Source: DASVCS01 sp036381495 (lineage in GTDB: Bacteria; Gemmatimonadota; Gemmatimonadetes; Longimicrobiales; RSA9). From it: a DNA stretch of 11,586 nt. The stretch lies in the NCBI GenBank assembly GCA_036381495.1, contig DASVCS010000115.1, positions 1-11,586 on the forward strand, in the 5' to 3' direction. Position 1 is the stretch's first letter. Every line of letters begins with the position of its first letter. The notes beneath the pieces were generated by a model. It was not told the origin of the DNA. It saw only the letters and a program-made list of their open reading frames with translations, and ran no database searches. Of this stretch, positions 1 through 7,183 are shown in pieces. The position numbers and the translations under genes are program-made.

Positions 1-31
1 GCGGATCGGCCGCGGTCCGCTTCGCACTCAT
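1..31 (-). CDS. Partial CDS at left edge, possible glycolate oxidase Fe-S subunit start
   Basis: An ATG at 31-29 on the minus strand opens a frame (Met-Ser-Ala-Lys-Arg-Thr-Ala-Ala-Asp-Pro) that leaves the window, so only ten residues are visible and no domain can be recognised. The call rests on context. The gene lies downstream of, and on the same strand as, the GlcD-GlcE fusion, and in glc operons the next subunit is usually GlcF, the [4Fe-4S] protein. The ATG overlaps the stop of a 14-codon frame (28-72) in an ATGA arrangement, which would suit translational coupling. The ATG itself has no convincing Shine-Dalgarno sequence. It could equally be a chance start. Confidence 0.3.
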   Translation of the reverse strand, partial: MSAKRTAADP

Positions 32-72
32 GCGCGCACCGGCCCGGCGGGTCGTGGGCCCGGATCGGTCAT
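28..72 (-). other. Mini-ORF with strong ribosome binding site
   Basis: On the minus strand, GGGAGG at 86-81 lies 8 bases before an ATG at 72-70, a good ribosome binding site in the 160-base gap after the GlcD-GlcE gene. The frame has 14 codons, ends at TGA 30-28, and that stop overlaps the ATG of the partial gene at the edge. It may be a coupling leader peptide, or the real start of the downstream gene interrupted by a frameshift or sequencing error. A longer version of this frame starts at 195, overlapping the stop of the fusion gene (ATGA), and would encode 55 residues of unremarkable Gly/Ala/Arg-rich sequence. Confidence 0.3.
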
Positions 73-191
73 CGCTTCCGCCTCCCGACCGGCGCCCCCT
101 CCCCGGGCACGCCGGAGTCGGACACCCGGCGATCCCGACAGACCCGCCGTCGTGATGGCCCCCGATGCCAGGGATTCCGCAGCACGCGGGA

Positions 192-3100
192 TCATGGCAT
201 CCCCCCGGCACGAACGGGCGCCAGCACGCCCGCCGGGTCGAACACGCGCTTCAGCTCGTGCATCAGCTTCGATGCACCCCCGGCCGCGTCGGTCGGTGCA
301 AGGTGCTCGAGCAGCATCGCCGGCGCACGCTCGACCACCACCGTGCCGCGCCGGCTCGCCAGCTCCGCGTCGACCTCGGCCAGCCGCTCCGCCCAGCGGC
401 CCGGCTCCGGCACCGTTGCGCCGGCGGCCGGGCCGAGCAGCCGCACGATCCCCTGCCCCGCGTGGGCCGCGACCGTCCACCCGGACGCGCTGTCCGCCAA
501 GCGCGCGGCCAACGCCAGCGTCGCGGGCAGTCGCGACGGCGCATCGGCCAGGCGCACCGACACGCCGGCACGCGCCTCGAGATCGGCCAGGCCGGTCCAG
601 GCCGCGCGTGCATCCGCGGCGGCGAGCGACACCGCCTCCAGCCGCGCCGAGGCCGCGAACTCGCGGATCCGCGCCGTCGCGTCCTCGACCGTCGCCGCGC
701 CACCGTGCAGTCGCACGAGCAGTCCGCACGCCGCGCCTCCGGCGCGCTCGGCGAGGATCGATCCGGGGACCAGTTCGAGCGCCGCGACCGCGAGCCGCGC
801 CTCGCGGATGCGCTCGACCAGCTCGACGAGCGGACCGGTCGCCGCCGCGCCCGTCGCAATCGTGACGTCGTGCCCGGGCAACGCGCGCAGACGCGCCGTC
901 ACGCGCGTCACCAGCCCGAGCGTGCCGCGGCTGCCGACGATGAGCCGCACCAGGTCGTAGCCGGCGACGTTCTTCACGACGCGCCCGCCCAGCTCGAGGA
1001 CCCGGCCGTCACCCGTCACGACCTCGAGCCCGAGGACGTGGTCGCGGACCGCGCCGTACCCCTCGCGCAACGGCCCGGCGGCGCCCATCGCCGCGACCGC
1101 GCCGAGCGTCGCGCCCTCGGCGCCTGGCGGATCCAGCGGCAGCCACTGCCGGTGCGCGGCGAGCCGGTCCCGCAGCACGCCGAGCGGCGTGCCCGCGCCT
1201 GCGCTCACCACGAGGTCCGCCGGCTCGTGCGCCTCGATCCCGCCCAGCCGCTCCGTCGTGACGACGACGTCGACATCCCGCGGACGCACCCGCAGATCGA
1301 GCGCCGTGCCCGCACCCGCCAGCGCAACTCGCCACCCCGCCTCCGCCGCCAGCGCCAGCACCGCCGCCGCCTGCCCGGCATCCGCCGGCGCGACCACCGC
1401 GGCGGGCACGACCCCGCACACCGCCCAGTGCGCGGCGTCCGCCCCGGTCCGAAGCCATTCCGCGCCGACGATCGGCGCGAGTGCATCCACCACGGCGCGG
1501 GGATCGGCGGCGGTTCGGCCGGATTTGGCGTGCGCGTGCGGGTGCGCATCGCCCCCGCCGCCCCCGGTGGACGCGACGGTTCGGGGCGTGCGCTCCGGCG
1601 GCGGGCTCTGCTCGGTCCGCTGCGCCGAATCTGCCCACCATGTCCCTGGCCTCTCCCCGCCCACGGCATCCGCTCCCCCGGTGCCGCTCCCTCCGGGAGA
1701 GCCCCCCGCCTCCGCCGCCGACGCGCCATGCGCGGACATCGGCGCGGGCGCACCCCAACCACCGTTCGATCGCGATCCCCCGCCCGATCCCGGTCCCGGG
1801 GCGCCTTCCGGGCGCCCCAACCGCGTCGCCGGCCCGACCCACTCGCGGCACACCCGGACCGGCAGCACCTTCGCGGGGTTGGCGAGCCCGCGCGGGTTGA
1901 AGACGCGGCGCACGGCGCACATCGTCTCCATCTCGGCGTCGCCGAAGATCAGCGGCATGTACTCGCGCTTGTCCAGTCCGACACCGTGCTCGCCCGTGAT
2001 CGTGCCGCCGGCCTCGACGCAACTGCGCATGATCTCGCGCGACGCGGCCTGGACGCGCCGCAGCTCGTCCGCGTCGCGTCGGTCGAAGAGGATGTTCGGG
2101 TGCAGGTTGCCGTCGCCGGCGTGGAAGACGTTCGAGATGCGCAGGTCGTAGCGATGCGCGATCGCATAGATCCCGGCGAGGACTGCGGGGAGCCGGCTAC
2201 GCGGAACCACCGCGTCCTGCACGAGCAGGTCCGGCGCGAGCCGGCCCATTGCGCCGAACGCCTTCTTGCGGCCCTGCCAGAGCCGCTCGCGCTCGATATC
2301 GTCCGCCGCCCGCCTGACCTCGCGGGCGCCCTCGGCCACGCAGATCGCGCGCGCCCGCTCCGCCTCCGCCGCGAGCCCCGCGCGCGCGCCGTCGAACTCG
2401 ATGACCAGCGCCGCGCCCACATCCAGCGGGATCCCCGCCGCGTAGACGCTCTCCTCGACCGCGCGGATCGTCTCGCCGTCGATCATCTCGAGCGCCGCCG
2501 GGAGCAGCCCGTCCGCGATGATCGCGCTCACCGCGCGACTCGCGTCGTCGATGCGGTCGAAGAGCGCGAGCAGCGTCTCGACCGCCTCCGGCAACGGCGA
2601 GAGCTTGACCTCGATCTCCGTCGCCACGCCGAACGTCCCCTCGCTACCGACGAACAGCCCGACCAGGTCGTAGCCCACGGGATCGCCCGCGCCGCGGTCC
2701 AGCGCCACGACCTCGCCGTCCGGCAGCACCACGGTCAGCCCGATGATGTGGTTGCTGGTCACGCCGTATTTCAGGCAGTGCGGGCCGCCCGCGTTCTCGG
2801 CGACGTTGCCGCCGATCGTGCACGCGGACTGCGAACTGGGATCCGGCGCGTAGTACAACCCGTACGGCGCGGCCGCTTTGCTCAGCCGGACGTTCACCAC
2901 GCCCGGCTCGACCCGCGCACGACGGTCCGCCGCATCGATCGAGAGGATCCGGTCCATGCGCGCCGTCGACAGGATCACGGCGCCCTCGAGCGCCAGCGCA
3001 CCGCCCGACAACCCGGTCCCCGACCCACGCGGCACGAACGGCACGCCCGCCTCCGCCAACAGCCGCACGGCCGCCGCGACCTGCGCGGTCCCGCGCGGCC

Positions 3101-3314
3101 GCACCACCGCGCGCGGCGGGACGCGGTACGCAGTCAGGCCATCGGACTCGTAGACGAGCAGCGCGGCCGGATCGGTGATCACGCCGTCCGCGCCGACCAC
3201 GGCGCGCAGGCGCGCGACGAGCGCGGGGTCGAGGGGGGTGGGCGCATGGGTGGTGGCGGGCGCCGCGCCGTGCGGAGCCGACGTCGTCACCGCCGGATCG
3301 AGAGGTTGGGACAT
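192..3314 (-). CDS. GlcD-GlcE fusion, FAD-linked glycolate-type oxidase
   Basis: This 1040-residue protein joins two FAD-linked oxidase modules. Residues 1-490 are a complete GlcD-like subunit: FAD-binding PCMH fold with the PRGSGTGLSGGA loop (95-106) and GGNVAENAGG (168-177), then the C-terminal FAD-oxidase domain with HAGDGNLHP (398-406) and GEHGVG (441-446), whose histidines are typical of the family. Residues 601-1040 are GlcE-like: a second FAD-binding module with VVKNVAGYDL (779-788) and VGSRGTLGLVT (793-803), and a short C-terminal part. A linker rich in Gly, Ser, Pro and Ala (about 491-600) separates them. In E. coli, GlcD, GlcE and GlcF are separate subunits of membrane-associated glycolate dehydrogenase, oxidising glycolate to glyoxylate; lactate or another 2-hydroxyacid is possible here. 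The ATG at 3314 has only a weak ribosome site, but the N-terminal length is normal for GlcD. A GlcF gene probably follows at the left edge. Confidence 0.9.
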   Translation of the reverse strand: MSQPLDPAVTTSAPHGAAPATTHAPTPLDPALVARLRAVVGADGVITDPAALLVYESDGLTAYRVPPRAVVRPRGTAQVAAAVRLLAEAGVPFVPRGSGTGLSGGALALEGAVILSTARMDRILSIDAADRRARVEPGVVNVRLSKAAAPYGLYYAPDPSSQSACTIGGNVAENAGGPHCLKYGVTSNHIIGLTVVLPDGEVVALDRGAGDPVGYDLVGLFVGSEGTFGVATEIEVKLSPLPEAVETLLALFDRIDDASRAVSAIIADGLLPAALEMIDGETIRAVEESVYAAGIPLDVGAALVIEFDGARAGLAAEAERARAICVAEGAREVRRAADDIERERLWQGRKKAFGAMGRLAPDLLVQDAVVPRSRLPAVLAGIYAIAHRYDLRISNVFHAGDGNLHPNILFDRRDADELRRVQAASREIMRSCVEAGGTITGEHGVGLDKREYMPLIFGDAEMETMCAVRRVFNPRGLANPAKVLPVRVCREWVGPATRLGRPEGAPGPGSGGGSRSNGGWGAPAPMSAHGASAAEAGGSPGGSGTGGADAVGGERPGTWWADSAQRTEQSPPPERTPRTVASTGGGGGDAHPHAHAKSGRTAADPRAVVDALAPIVGAEWLRTGADAAHWAVCGVVPAAVVAPADAGQAAAVLALAAEAGWRVALAGAGTALDLRVRPRDVDVVVTTERLGGIEAHEPADLVVSAGAGTPLGVLRDRLAAHRQWLPLDPPGAEGATLGAVAAMGAAGPLREGYGAVRDHVLGLEVVTGDGRVLELGGRVVKNVAGYDLVRLIVGSRGTLGLVTRVTARLRALPGHDVTIATGAAATGPLVELVERIREARLAVAALELVPGSILAERAGGAACGLLVRLHGGAATVEDATARIREFAASARLEAVSLAAADARAAWTGLADLEARAGVSVRLADAPSRLPATLALAARLADSASGWTVAAHAGQGIVRLLGPAAGATVPEPGRWAERLAEVDAELASRRGTVVVERAPAMLLEHLAPTDAAGGASKLMHELKRVFDPAGVLAPVRAGGMP
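1515..1844 (-). other. Low-complexity linker joining GlcD and GlcE modules
   Basis: This stretch encodes about 110 residues (491-600 of the fusion) dominated by Gly, Ala, Ser, Pro and Arg, with no sign of a fold. It begins right after the usual GlcD C-terminus (FNPRGLANPAKVLP) and includes runs such as GSGGGSRSNGGWGAP, GGSPGGSGTGG and TGGGGGDAHPHAHA. The last has three closely spaced histidines. It could be a former intergenic region now read through. An in-frame ATG (residue 526, at 1739) has no clear Shine-Dalgarno sequence, so a separate internal start for GlcE is not supported. Confidence 0.7.
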
Positions 3315-3425
3315 GCCGGGTGCTACCCCGGGGGAGGGGCGGGCGTTCGATGGCGCCCGGCGGCATGCGCAATGCCTGCTCGCCCGACTACACCGGCGCC
3401 GCCGTCAGCCTTTCCCACAATTCGG

Positions 3426-4283
3426 CTACACCACCCCCCACCCCTCCCCCACCCGCCGCACCCGCCCTTCGCGGGTGAGGTGCTCGAGGTACGCCCGCAC
3501 CGCCCCGCCCGCCGCCCCGCGCAGCGCGGGATCCAGCGCGGGCCCGTACACGGCCGCGACGATGTCGGCGACCGACGTGGCGCCCGCCTCCAGCGCCGCC
3601 AGGACCTGGCGTTCGCGCTCGTGGCGATGGCGGACGTAGGCGTCGAGGGCGGCGGGCGGGTCGGTGAAGGAAGGGCCGTGCGCGGGGTGGATCACGCGCG
3701 GCGCGAGCGCCCTCACGCGTTCGAGCGAGGCCAGGTACGCGCCCAGGTCGCCTTCCGGTGGCGCGACCAGCGCGGTCTCCTGCCCGCCCATGAGCAGGTC
3801 GCCGCAGAAGACGGCCGCGGCCGCCGGCCAGTGGAAGGCAATGTGGTCCGTCGTGTGGCCCGGCGTCGCCACGGCCACCAGTTCGCCGGCATCCGTCGCG
3901 ATCCGGTCCCCGTCCGCCAGCGTCCCGGCCGCGGCCGCGCGCACCGGTGCGCCCAGCCGCTCCGCCAGTGCCGCCGCGCCCGCCGCGTGGTCCGGATGAT
4001 CGTGTGTGACGAGGATTTCGACGATGATGTCGTCGCGCTCACCGCGACGGCCCGAAGGACGGGTCGGCAGCACAACGTCCGGCGCCGCGTCCGGCGGAGG
4101 ACCATCCGCCGAACCGCCACCCGCCGGAGCACCGACCACCGCTGCGACCACCGCATCGAGATGCGCCGCCAGCGCCGGGCCGGGGTCGATCACCGCTAAC
4201 CGCCGCTCCCCGACGAGGTAGGTCCGCGTCCCGTCCAGCGTCAACGGCGAGGGGTTCGGGGCGAGAATCGAGCGCAGCCCCAG
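3426..4283 (-). CDS. LACTB2-like metallo-beta-lactamase hydrolase
   Basis: This is an MBL-fold metal hydrolase with a C-terminal winged-helix-like domain, the layout of the LACTB2 group, which includes RNases and thioester hydrolases. Counting from the CTG at 4283 gives 285 residues. The family opening LAPNPSPLTLDGT-TYLVG is at 7-25, the zinc motif THDHPDH at 93-99, then GHTTDH (142-147), CGD (160-162) and HPAHG (199-203). These supply the expected His and Asp ligands. The C-terminal part contains SVADIVAAVYG and ends in a short basic segment. Residues about 52-85 are a Gly/Pro-rich insertion just before the zinc motif. The start is unclear: no ATG, GTG or TTG lies in frame near the family N-terminus. 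The nearest ATGs (4418, 4409) would add some 42-45 Arg/Ser-rich residues overlapping the GAF gene, so CTG 4283 or 4277 is preferred. The substrate is unknown. Confidence 0.85.
   Translation of the reverse strand: MGLRSILAPNPSPLTLDGTRTYLVGERRLAVIDPGPALAAHLDAVVAAVVGAPAGGGSADGPPPDAAPDVVLPTRPSGRRGERDDIIVEILVTHDHPDHAAGAAALAERLGAPVRAAAAGTLADGDRIATDAGELVAVATPGHTTDHIAFHWPAAAAVFCGDLLMGGQETALVAPPEGDLGAYLASLERVRALAPRVIHPAHGPSFTDPPAALDAYVRHRHERERQVLAALEAGATSVADIVAAVYGPALDPALRGAAGGAVRAYLEHLTREGRVRRVGEGWGVV
4029..4130 (-). other. Gly/Pro-rich insertion within the MBL hydrolase
   Basis: About 34 residues rich in Gly, Ala, Pro, Asp and Arg lie between the first alpha-helix of the MBL fold and the strand leading into THDHPDH. 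In LACTB2-like enzymes this is a short turn, so the stretch is most simply an added surface loop. It keeps the reading frame and both flanks match the family well, so it is not a frameshift artefact of the core. Confidence 0.5.
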
Positions 4284-4284
4284 C

Positions 4285-4755
4285 CTACCGCCGATCCGCC
4301 ATGATGACTTCGGCCAGCTTGTCGGCCACGGCGCCGATCGCCTCCTCGTCCTCCGGCGTGAACGCGGCCTCCTGGTCGCTGTCCAGATCGATCTGGCCGA
4401 GGATCTCATCGCCGGCACGGATCAGGATCACCAGCTCCGAGCGGGTCCTCGGGCTGCACGCCAGGTAATTCTCGATCTGCGTCACGTCCGGGACGTTCTG
4501 ATTGACGCCTTCCGCCACCGCCGTCCCACAGACGCCCTCGCCCACGGGGATCCGGGCGTGTTCCGTCGGCGCGCCGATGTAGTTGTGCAGCCACAGAACG
4601 TTTTCCTCGGGGTCGAGCAGATAGACGCCCACCCAGTCGTAGCGGTCGTCGGACGCCGCCACGCTCTTCACGGCTTCGCGCAGGATCGCGTCCGCGAGAT
4701 ACCCGTCGTCACGCATCTCCTGCATTCGCTTCAACAGCTTCCCGGCTTCCAGCAT
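4285..4755 (-). CDS. GAF-domain protein, free methionine-(R)-sulfoxide reductase-like
   Basis: A single GAF domain fills this 156-residue protein. The core IPVGEGVCGTAVAEG (69-83), the NVPDV segment (87-91) and LACSPRTRSELVILI (98-112) closely resemble free methionine-(R)-sulfoxide reductase, which reduces free Met-R-sulfoxide with thioredoxin. Cys76 and Cys100 match the spacing of E. coli Cys94 and Cys118. The position of E. coli Cys84, ten residues before Cys76, is His66, so one of three redox cysteines is missing. Activity is therefore possible but uncertain, and a sensory or ligand-binding GAF is the alternative. The ATG at 4755 is chosen because GAGGTGA precedes it at good spacing; a longer frame to 4941 overlaps the upstream gene. 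It starts 7 bases after the stop of the unknown protein and ends against the hydrolase gene, so all three are probably cotranscribed. It is likely cytoplasmic, as no signal peptide is seen. Confidence 0.82.
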   Translation of the reverse strand: MLEAGKLLKRMQEMRDDGYLADAILREAVKSVAASDDRYDWVGVYLLDPEENVLWLHNYIGAPTEHARIPVGEGVCGTAVAEGVNQNVPDVTQIENYLACSPRTRSELVILIRAGDEILGQIDLDSDQEAAFTPEDEEAIGAVADKLAEVIMADRR

Positions 4756-4762
4756 CCCCGTC

Positions 4763-5236
4763 TCACCTCGGGTCGTAGGGTTCAAGAGTCTCGGCCGGCG
4801 CCGTCCACGCCAGCAGCCATCGCCAGATCTCGCGCCGTGCCTGCGCGTCCGGCTCGTCGTAGAGTCGCTCGATCGCGTCGCCGACCACGGCATCGCGGTA
4901 CAGCCACAGGTGGTACTGTGGCACCGAGACCGGCGGTCCACCGGCCCAACGCGTCACGTTTTCGACTCGCTGCGCCCGGTATTTGAGACCATGGCGCTCG
5001 GCCTGTTTCGCCACCAGCCCGCGGTAGCGCGTCCAGTCCTCCTCGGTCGGCGAGACCAGCCGCCAATCCAGTGCGGTGTACGGCAGCTCCCGCGAGGGAT
5101 CCTCCTCGGCGGGCGAGAAGATGGCATCCAGCCGCGGCAACAGCACCGCCCGGCGTACACCGGCCACCAGGCATTCGCTCCAAACGGCGATACGGCCCAG
5201 GTGCAGCTCCCACGAGATCCGGATGGGGACCGTCAT
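4763..5236 (-). CDS. Hypothetical protein, Trp-rich, 157 residues
   Basis: I do not recognise the family. The protein is soluble-looking, with no signal peptide or membrane segment, and rich in Trp (for example WELHLGRIAVW, LDWRLVSPTEEDW, IWRWLLAWTAP). The N-terminal half looks beta-rich; a charged helical stretch follows (EEDWTRYRGLVAKQAERHG), then YHLWLYRDAVVGDAIERLYDEPDAQARREIWRW, which looks helical. It contains a single Cys (near residue 22). The coding character is supported by tight packing: its TGA lies inside the ribosome site of the GAF gene, 7 bases before that ATG. The ATG at 5236 is the first in-frame start, although the sequence before it shows no strong Shine-Dalgarno. The M42 peptidase gene lies 97 bases upstream. 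Linkage to a redox-related GAF protein is the only functional hint. Confidence 0.7.
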   Translation of the reverse strand: MTVPIRISWELHLGRIAVWSECLVAGVRRAVLLPRLDAIFSPAEEDPSRELPYTALDWRLVSPTEEDWTRYRGLVAKQAERHGLKYRAQRVENVTRWAGGPPVSVPQYHLWLYRDAVVGDAIERLYDEPDAQARREIWRWLLAWTAPAETLEPYDPR

Positions 5237-5333
5237 CGCCGACTCGCAACCGAATCGCCACGCGCCGGCACATTCCTGCTCCGGCGCTCGCCGGCAGCGC
5301 GGGCCACCGGCCGACCGCTGTCGCCGACCCGCA

Positions 5334-6425
5334 TCACCGCCGCGCGAAATCCGTGTCCGGACCCAGCTCGCGCACGAACGCGGCGATCAGCTTCGCCGTC
5401 TGCTCGAGGTCCGCGAGACTCACGATTTCGTTCGGGGAGTGCATGTACCGGTTCGGAACCGAGATCAGACCCGTCGCGACGCCGGCGCGAGAGAGATGGA
5501 TCGCGTCCGCATCCGTCCCCGTGTAACGCGGCGATGCCGCAATGCTGTAGGCGATCCCCTCCCGCTCCGCGACCTCGACCAGCTTGTCGAAGACCAGCGG
5601 ATGCGTCGCCGACCCCCGCGTCAGCACCGGGCCGCCGCCCACCTTGTGCTCGCCCAGCTCCTTCTTCTCGACGTCGGGCACATCCGTCGCGAACGTCACA
5701 TCCACGACCAACGCGACCTGCGGGTCCAGTCGGTAGGCGCTCGTCCGCGCGCCGCCACCGCTGTAGCCGATCTCCTCCTGCGTCGTCGCGACCGCCATGG
5801 CCTGCGCCCGCGGCGGGTCCGCCGCGAGGAGACGCAACGCTTCGAGGACGACGAACGCGCCGATCCGGTTGTCGACCGAGCGGCTCGCGATCAGCCCATC
5901 ATCCAGCTCGACGACGTGCGCGTCGATGACCGCCGGGTCTCCCACGCGCACGCCTCGCTCCCGCACCGCATCGCGCCCGCGCGTCCCCACGTCGATCCAC
6001 AGATCCGTCAGCTTCGACGCCTTCTCCTTCTCCTCGCCCTTGATCAGGTGGATCGGCTTCTTCCCCACCACGCCGATCACTTCGCCGGCCTGCGTCAGGA
6101 TCCGGACCCGCTGCCCCACCAGCACCTGCGGGTCCCACCCGCCAATGCCGTCGAAGTACAGCACGCCGTCCTCGTCCACATGGGTGATCATCAGCCCGAT
6201 CTCGTCCATGTGGCCCGCCAGCATCACCCTCGGCGCGCCACCCTCGCCGACCGTCGCCACCGAGTTGCCGTTGACGTCCACCTCGACGCGCTCCGCGAAC
6301 TGCTCCGCCTCCGCGCGCCACACGCGCGCCGCCGCCGCCTCGAAGCCGCTCGGGCCAGGCGTATCGAGCAGCCGCTTCAGGAATTCGACCGATTGCACGC
6401 CGTGTTCTCCCGTGCCGGAGAGCAT
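5334..6425 (-). CDS. M42 family metallopeptidase (glutamyl aminopeptidase/endoglucanase-like)
   Basis: This is a complete M42 peptidase of 363 residues, the usual family length. These are cytosolic dinuclear metal aminopeptidases that form large tetrahedral assemblies and degrade short peptides. All expected metal and catalytic residues are visible: His72 and Asp74 in AGHMDEIG, Asp185 in SVDNRIG, Glu217-Glu218 in TTQEEIG, Asp242 in LVVDVTFATD and His329 in NRYMHSP. A PDZ-like insert domain lies between, roughly 80-170. Two starts are possible. The ATG at 6425 has little ribosome-site support. A GTG at 6398 (residue 10) has GGGAGA seven bases upstream and begins nearer to conserved sequence (VEFLKRLLDTPGPSG). 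The gene lies 49 bases after doxX on the same strand. Substrate specificity cannot be read from sequence. Confidence 0.93.
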   Translation of the reverse strand: MLSGTGEHGVQSVEFLKRLLDTPGPSGFEAAAARVWRAEAEQFAERVEVDVNGNSVATVGEGGAPRVMLAGHMDEIGLMITHVDEDGVLYFDGIGGWDPQVLVGQRVRILTQAGEVIGVVGKKPIHLIKGEEKEKASKLTDLWIDVGTRGRDAVRERGVRVGDPAVIDAHVVELDDGLIASRSVDNRIGAFVVLEALRLLAADPPRAQAMAVATTQEEIGYSGGGARTSAYRLDPQVALVVDVTFATDVPDVEKKELGEHKVGGGPVLTRGSATHPLVFDKLVEVAEREGIAYSIAASPRYTGTDADAIHLSRAGVATGLISVPNRYMHSPNEIVSLADLEQTAKLIAAFVRELGPDTDFARR

Positions 6426-6474
6426 TCACAAATCCAGCCCGTAAAGATACATGCAACGCGCAGTGCTGGCCAGG

Positions 6475-6900
6475 TCAACGACGCGCCGACCGCCAGTCAT
6501 CCATCGCCAGCACGCCCGCCCCGCCGAGCACGAGACACCCCAGTCCGGCCAACAGGAGCAGGTGGTACTCGTACCCCCACTCCCCGGCCGGGCGGAACAC
6601 GAAGAACCCGTTCTCCGCGTACGCCACGAAGAGCGCAACCAGCGTCCCGAGGAAGAGGACGCCGGCCACCCATCGCGTCAGCCAGCCCACGAGGAGCGCA
6701 AGACCGCCCAGGAACTCGGCGGCCACGACGACCCATGCCCCGGCGTTCGCCGCGGGGACGCCCTGCGCGGCCAGCATCGCGGCGACGCCCGCCACGCCCG
6801 GCTCGAAAAACAGCGCGCTCGACCCGTGGACAAGGAAGATGATCCCCAACACCACACGCAGCAGCGCGAGCCCCCACCCGGGGCGCGATGCCTCTGCCAT
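6475..6900 (-). CDS. DoxX family membrane protein
   Basis: This 141-residue protein has four hydrophobic helices (about 8-30, 52-72, 76-97 and 112-134) and the arrangement of the DoxX family of inner-membrane proteins. Helix 1 carries the typical GIIFLVHGSSALF segment and helix 2 an AEFLGGLALL segment. Family members act in thiosulfate:quinone oxidoreductase in some archaea, or in redox-stress complexes in mycobacteria; many have no known role, so none is assigned. The ATG at 6900 is well supported by AGAGGAGG a few bases upstream. It is the first gene of the leftward block, diverging from ispH. The larger frame starting further upstream (to 7447) overlaps ispH and is not likely to be real. 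Confidence 0.88.
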   Translation of the reverse strand: MAEASRPGWGLALLRVVLGIIFLVHGSSALFFEPGVAGVAAMLAAQGVPAANAGAWVVVAAEFLGGLALLVGWLTRWVAGVLFLGTLVALFVAYAENGFFVFRPAGEWGYEYHLLLLAGLGCLVLGGAGVLAMDDWRSARR

Positions 6901-7183
6901 GTCGCCTCCTCTGCTCGTCGTCCCGCTCCGCCGCCTTGCTCCCGTCCGCCAATTTCCGTACCATTCGGTCCGCCCGGCATGCATCCCGGTCGATCGGCCG
7001 TTCGGTGTCACCGCCGCGCGCACGAAAGACCGGAGGCCGCCTGGCGGCACGACAGTTCCCGTGGGACCGCGTCGCAGTCGATGCGGTCCGCCGAACCGGC
7101 CGCCACCCTCGCGGGAGCGGCCCGCCGCGCTCCGCCGGGCCGGCGCCCCGTTCGGCACAACCCCGCACGAGGTCGTCCGGAGC
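6901..7183. other. Divergent intergenic region between doxX and ispH
   Basis: This 283-base gap must hold start signals for both the leftward doxX block and rightward ispH. I see no sigma70-like pair of boxes good enough to name on either strand. The most AT-containing stretch is about 6950-6970. The frame of ispH stays open through most of it, which reflects base composition and does not resemble the IspH family. No hairpin with a T-tract was seen. Confidence 0.4.

Noticed and set aside
165..4199. A 1344-codon open frame on the plus strand
   Set aside because: It lies antisense to the GlcD-GlcE and hydrolase genes, is dominated by Arg, Ala, Pro and His, and has no domain. Long antisense frames are normal where third positions are almost all G or C.
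6426..6480. Possible promoter for the M42 gene (TTGACC at 6478-6473, minus strand)
   Set aside because: The best -10-like sequence (TATCTT) is 23 bases away, too far, and the -35 falls on the stop codon of doxX. Not strong enough to list.
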